DNA of 64,000 nucleotides from Allolobophora icterica (lineage: Eukaryota > Annelida > Clitellata > Crassiclitellata > Lumbricidae), in the NCBI GenBank assembly GCA_963556255.1, contig OY744607.1, positions 49,816,346-49,880,345 of the forward strand, given 5' to 3'. This document shows, in pieces, positions 58,552 to 64,000 of the stretch. The stretch's first letter is position 1, and the number at the start of each line of letters is the position of its first letter. The position numbers and the translations under genes were made by a program. Below the pieces are notes generated by a model that made no database searches, was not told the origin of the DNA, and saw nothing but the letters and a program-made list of their open reading frames with translations.

Positions 58552-58690
58552 GTGGCTCGATAAAAATGTCACACTGACATCCGAAAGAGATTTTGTAACC
58601 AAAATTCCAGGATTTACAGAGGAAAGATTTTCAAACCATGAAATTTTCAGGCATTGTTGGAAAATCTTTCCTCTGTAAATCCTGAAATTT
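58552..58690. repeat. Mariner-like fragment with hairpin
   Basis: TACAGGGTGGCTCGATAAAA is followed by arms ACCAAAATTCCAGGATTTAC... (58602-58636) and its complement (about 58652-58686). The arms are about 35 bp with one or two mismatches. Confidence 0.6.
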
Positions 58691-58871
58691 TGGTTTAAAG
58701 CCCTATCGGTTGATATATTTATGTATATAATAATGCAATATTATAGTTATACCTACATAGTACATATACAGAAGTATGTCCAGCAGCCTTGAACTCTGGT
58801 GCAAGCTGGTTTATCTATGTATACCTGTCTATATAAATTATCTTATACTTATAGATATTTATGTACTGGTT

Positions 58872-58876
<5 letters not shown>

Positions 58877-58911
<35 letters not shown>

Positions 58912-58914
58912 TGC

Positions 58915-58946
<32 letters not shown>

Positions 58947-58975
58947 GTGTGTGTGTGTGTAGATGTGTGTGTATA
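58877..58975. repeat. (TG)n microsatellite
   Basis: Interrupted GT repeats with GC interruptions. Confidence 0.9.
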
Positions 58976-59003
58976 TATTTACATATATGTATATATTAAT
59001 AAT

Positions 59004-59542
59004 CAGTGATGGGCACTAAACTATTTTTTAGTTAAACTAAAACTATTTTCCAACTAAAAAAAATAGTTTAACTAAAGTTGGCAACTGATTTTGGAAATTA
59101 GTTACCTAAACTAAAAAAAGTAGTTAAACTTTTCCCAACTTTTTTCCAACTTTTTATGACAAACATTTTCACAATAAAAGACGTTAAGTGAACTGTAATA
59201 ATGCAAAGCGTCAATGACAATAACAATGCAATGTGTACTGTTCTGGCATACAGTTACATGTGTACTGTAAGTAGTGTATGAATTTGAAAACACAGGCTGT
59301 AAATGCTAAAACCATGCAGTGTTAAAATGTTTTTTTTGCTGACAGAGTTCAGTGTTCACTGTGGAAAAATAGTTGCATATTGCTGATTTTATAGTTAAAC
59401 TTTTTAGTAAGCAACTAAAATTTTCTTAGTTAAGCTATGGTTTTAACTAAACAATTTTTTTTAGTTAAACTTCTTCCTTAACTAAATTTTTTTAGTTAAA
59501 CTAAAAGTTAGCAACTTTTTAGTTAACTATTGCCCATCACTG
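59004..59542. mobile_element. hAT-type MITE, 539 bp, exact 8-bp TSD
   Basis: The ends CAGTGATGGGCA and TGCCCATCACTG are perfect inverted repeats flanked by TTAATAAT at 58996-59003 and 59543-59550. The subterminal regions are packed with AGTTAAACT motifs. Confidence 0.93.
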
Positions 59543-60249
59543 TTAATAATATAAACAAGTACAAATTTCATGAAGTCATGAAGTCAACTTCTTTCGTTAG
59601 GCGACATTTCACACTTAATTCAACGTAATTTAAAGATACCGTAAACGGCTGCATTTTTAACTAACGGCTCAAAACGGGCTTAAACTAATTTAGCTAGGTG
59701 GCGCAGACGGGCTTAAACTAATTTACTTCAGTGGCGAACAGGCTGAAACGAACGATCTTAACGAGTTTTAACAGGCGAATTTTCACAAATTTTTAAACTA
59801 TGAAGGTCATAAGAAATTTCACGCGCATATAGTTTCAATTGCTTTTACCGTCTTAGGGCGAACAATGATCTAGTTATTCTAGTATATTTATATGTATGGA
59901 TATAGAGCTGGATTATAAGTTCTAAAACTTTTATGTAGCATATTGTTCTTTTTATAATTAGACTATAATTAAATTCACACGCAAATAAAGCATCCACCAA
60001 CGCGTACATACATGCAAAGAGACAAAGATGCACACAAACACACAAAGGAACAGATAAAAATAGCTGCATAGAAACGAGTCTTCAGACAGTTGTGAGCGAT
60101 ATTAAAAGACTTTCTATTGTGGAACGAAATTAATTTTCAGTAAGAGAAATCAGTTGTTTGGATGTTATTGAAACTGGCACGTGCGCCGACATGGAGGGAC
60201 GTGAGGCATAGACACATACACAAGAACAGATACAATGGCAGGGCCAGAT

Positions 60250-60781
<532 letters not shown>

Positions 60782-61434
60782 ACAAAGGCGTGGACAGACA
60801 AACATACATACAGACAGTCAGACCCAGAGATAGATACAAAGAGACAGACGAAAGGACGATGAGAAGGATGACGAGGAGAAATGGAGGAAGGGAGGGATGT
60901 TGAGAGGGAGGGAGGGATGTTGTTTTCTTGCGAAGTTAATGTACATATAATGATGACTTGAAATGACCAGATGGCGGCTTCTCATCCCCTCATGAATACA
61001 GTGTGTGCTTCCGGACATTTTAAAAAGCGCATGTTAAGTAACCCACGGTATGATAATATTTATTTACTTATCAGAGATAGGCCTATATCTCATAAACTCA
61101 GGAATTAAAACTCATCCGGGGAATGAAAATCAATTCTGGAATTGCTGTAACTCGTCAAGATCATGAGAAGCATATATTATTTTAATGAATTTATTAAACC
61201 AACATTAATAACTTACCACAGAAAATCAGGTTAATTTGGCAAATATCCCCATGTCATTTGCCACAGTAATATTTCCGTATATAAAATTGAAACTAAGCCG
61301 GCCAATTGATTAATTTTTAATATCATATCATTTGCCTGACAGGGCCAGCGTTGGACTACATCTTTGCGCATCTTAATGAACTATCATCTATAATGCTATA
61401 CTGACTAAGTCACAGAACTCGTGCAAGATTTTAT

Positions 61435-62340
<906 letters not shown>

Positions 62341-62645
62341 TTATCCCTTACCATCGCCATGATGATTGTTAAAGTGGGACAAGGACCGATAAAGACTCAA
62401 TCATCCGCCGGAGGGAGCGAGGGAGGAGTCTGTTGCGCTGGACAGCGGAAATTATAAATTCGTATAGCACCTTTTTATTTTTAGCTTTTAAGGCTTTCTT
62501 CCGAATAGCTGAGCACATCACCACACGTGCCAACATCCATGTTGAATCCATGAAAAACTCATGCGTCATCAACCGGAAATTAGGAAAATTATTACAGACA
62601 ATAGCTCTATCAGCAGGTGGGAAGATATTACTTCCGGTCCTGATG

Positions 62646-62756
62646 TATAAAATCAGGCGCGAAATCGGTTCTCAGGCACAGACTTTGAGATCACAGAGCA
62701 ACGGAGGTTTTGCGGAAAGAGAGAGGTAAAGACCCGAAGAAACTCTCTTCTAACAG
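62646..62756 (+). promoter_or_regulatory. Putative promoter and non-coding first exon of the insulin-like gene
   Basis: TATAAA at 62646-62651 is followed 28 nt later by an initiator-like TCAGGC. Two donor candidates lie downstream, GAGAG|GTAAAG (exon end 62725) and AACAG|GTAATT (exon end 62756). The linkage to the coding exon at 63800 is inferred from position only. Confidence 0.5.
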
Positions 62757-63159
62757 GTAATTATAGGCCTACCTCTCTGTGTTGTAACTGGTTACTTTTG
62801 TTGCGCATTTTCGTTTTGAGGCAACAGTTTTTCTTTCTATCGAAGTAATAAGTAAATAAATGATATTGTATAAATGTTTAAATCCAAGCGGTGTTTCAGA
62901 TGCTTAGTTTGACTTACGCAGTAACTTGTAATTATTTAATTAACAAAAAGCAACGACTTTGTAAGTTCTACCTTTTTCTTTTTTCGAATTATCCATACTA
63001 CACCTTACTTTACCATGCCACACATTTTCTAACCTTATTCCAACGTACCTTATCTAAATTCATATAAATTTACCTTAACTTACTTATCTTACCACATCTT
63101 ACCTTACCTCATCTTACCACATCTGACCTTACCTCGTAGGTTAGTTTACTTAAGCTTTC

Positions 63160-63785
63160 CATACCTTACCTTACCTTTCCTTACCTATGCTACCTTTCTT
63201 TAGCTTGCCATACCTTACCTTTCCTTACCTACGCTACTTTCTTTAGCTTGCCATACCTTACCTTTCCTTACCTACGCTACCTTTCTTTAGCTTGCCATAC
63301 CTTACCTTTCCTTACCTACGCTACCTTTCTTTAGCTTGCCATACCTTACCTTTCCTTACCTACGCTACCTTTCTTTAGCTTGCCATACCTTACCTTTCCT
63401 TACCTACGCTACCTTTCTTTAGCTTGCCATACCTTACCTTTCCTTACCTACGCTACCTTTCTTTAGCTTGCCATACCTTACCTTTCCTTACCTACGCTAC
63501 CTTTCTTTAGCTTGCCATACCTTACCTTTCCTTACCTACGCTACCTTTCTTTAGCTTGCCATACCTTACCTTTCCTTACCTACGCTACCTTTCTTTAGCT
63601 TGCCATACCTTACCTTTCCTTACCTACGCTACCTTTCTTTAGCTTGCCATACCTTACCTTTCCTTACCTACGCTACCTTTCTTTAGCTTGCCACACCTTA
63701 CAATTCCTTACCTACGCTACCTTTCTTTAGCTTGCCATACCTTACCTTTCCTTACCTACTTTACCTTTCTTTAGCTTGCCACACC
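63160..63785. repeat. 44-bp minisatellite, about 13 units
   Basis: The unit is CTTTAGCTTGCCATACCTTA plus CCTTTCCTTACCTACGCTAC plus CTTT. It is pyrimidine-rich on the plus strand and each unit has CTTTCTTTAG, a strong 3' splice-site look-alike. It ends just before the acceptor of the insulin-like exon. Confidence 0.95.
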
Positions 63786-63813
63786 TAACCTTTCCATAGA
63801 TTCGCTGGTAAGG

Positions 63814-64000
63814 ATGTTGGTGATGATGTCTGGGGTTCGACGCCTGGTCTTCGTTCAGTTGGTCGTCGTCGCCATCTGCCTCTTCTTCTGCCCTTCGAGG
63901 TCCGACCCCACCGACAGGTACTGCACCCTCGATGACATGCAACACACAAGGGGCGTCTGTGGCCCCCCGCTCTCACGATTGGTGGCTACTATCTGCCAAG
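63814..64000 (+). CDS. Insulin-like (molluscan insulin-related) prepropeptide, N-terminal part; runs off the window
   Basis: The acceptor CTTTCCATAG (ends 63799) is followed by 14 nt and an ATG, then 62 codons open to the edge. Residues 9-27 form a hydrophobic signal peptide. The B chain follows: RYCTLDDMQHTRGVCG, then PPLSRLVATICQ. Cys49 and Cys61 have the CG-x10-C spacing of insulin B chains. An extra Cys37 lies 11 residues before Cys49, the spacing I recall for Lymnaea-type insulin-related peptides with their additional disulfide. The C-peptide and A chain lie outside the window. The product would be a secreted growth and metabolic hormone. Confidence 0.85.
   Translation, partial: MLVMMSGVRRLVFVQLVVVAICLFFCPSRSDPTDRYCTLDDMQHTRGVCGPPLSRLVATICQ

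Noticed and set aside
63160..63785. CRISPR-like regular array
   Set aside because: The 44-bp units are contiguous without unique spacers, so this is a minisatellite in a eukaryotic intron.

Overview
This is animal nuclear DNA, most likely from a mollusc or another lophotrochozoan. It has long introns with GT-AG junctions, tRNA-derived SINEs, several LINE families, many nested DNA transposons and long microsatellites. The mollusc suggestion rests mainly on the right edge of the window. The insulin-like B chain there has an extra upstream cysteine at the spacing I recall from molluscan insulin-related peptides. No operons, bacterial genes, rRNA genes or CRISPR arrays are seen.

Host genes, left to right. 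The minus strand carries ALIX/PDCD6IP (nine exons, 1-7265, continuing off the left edge), a complete seven-exon CDK4/6 kinase (14923-21847) and a complete three-exon PIN1 prolyl isomerase (28079-30797). The plus strand carries a GFI1-like zinc-finger gene (33689-35653), a two-exon candidate secreted neuropeptide precursor (53638-56132) and the start of an insulin-like precursor (63814 to the edge). The exon models were made by hand from splice consensus, reading-frame continuity and remembered family alignments.

Between and inside these genes lies a dense TE landscape. It includes a Mutator-like 835-bp element with 9-bp target-site duplications (TSDs) in ALIX intron 1, and a fold-back hAT element at 7757-8834. 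An apparently intact 3.05-kb piggyBac lies at 36050-39100, and a degenerate mariner-type element with long terminal inverted repeats (TIRs) at 39472-41529. A 4.1-kb element at 41983-46127 has 1.3-kb inverted arms around a gene resembling an XPG/FEN-type nuclease, possibly Academ-like. There are at least six hAT-type MITEs, most with exact 8-bp TSDs, a Harbinger-like MITE with TTA TSD, and 5'-truncated LINE tails and SINEs.

The right part (47-63 kb) is rich in simple repeats: (TG)n, (GACA)n, (GA)n and (ATT)n. A 44-bp minisatellite lies directly upstream of the insulin-like exon, and each of its units looks like a 3' splice site. The best leads for something new are the long-armed nuclease element, the short-loop peptide precursor, the insulin-like gene with its repeat-filled intron, and the GFI1-like protein with a decayed last finger.
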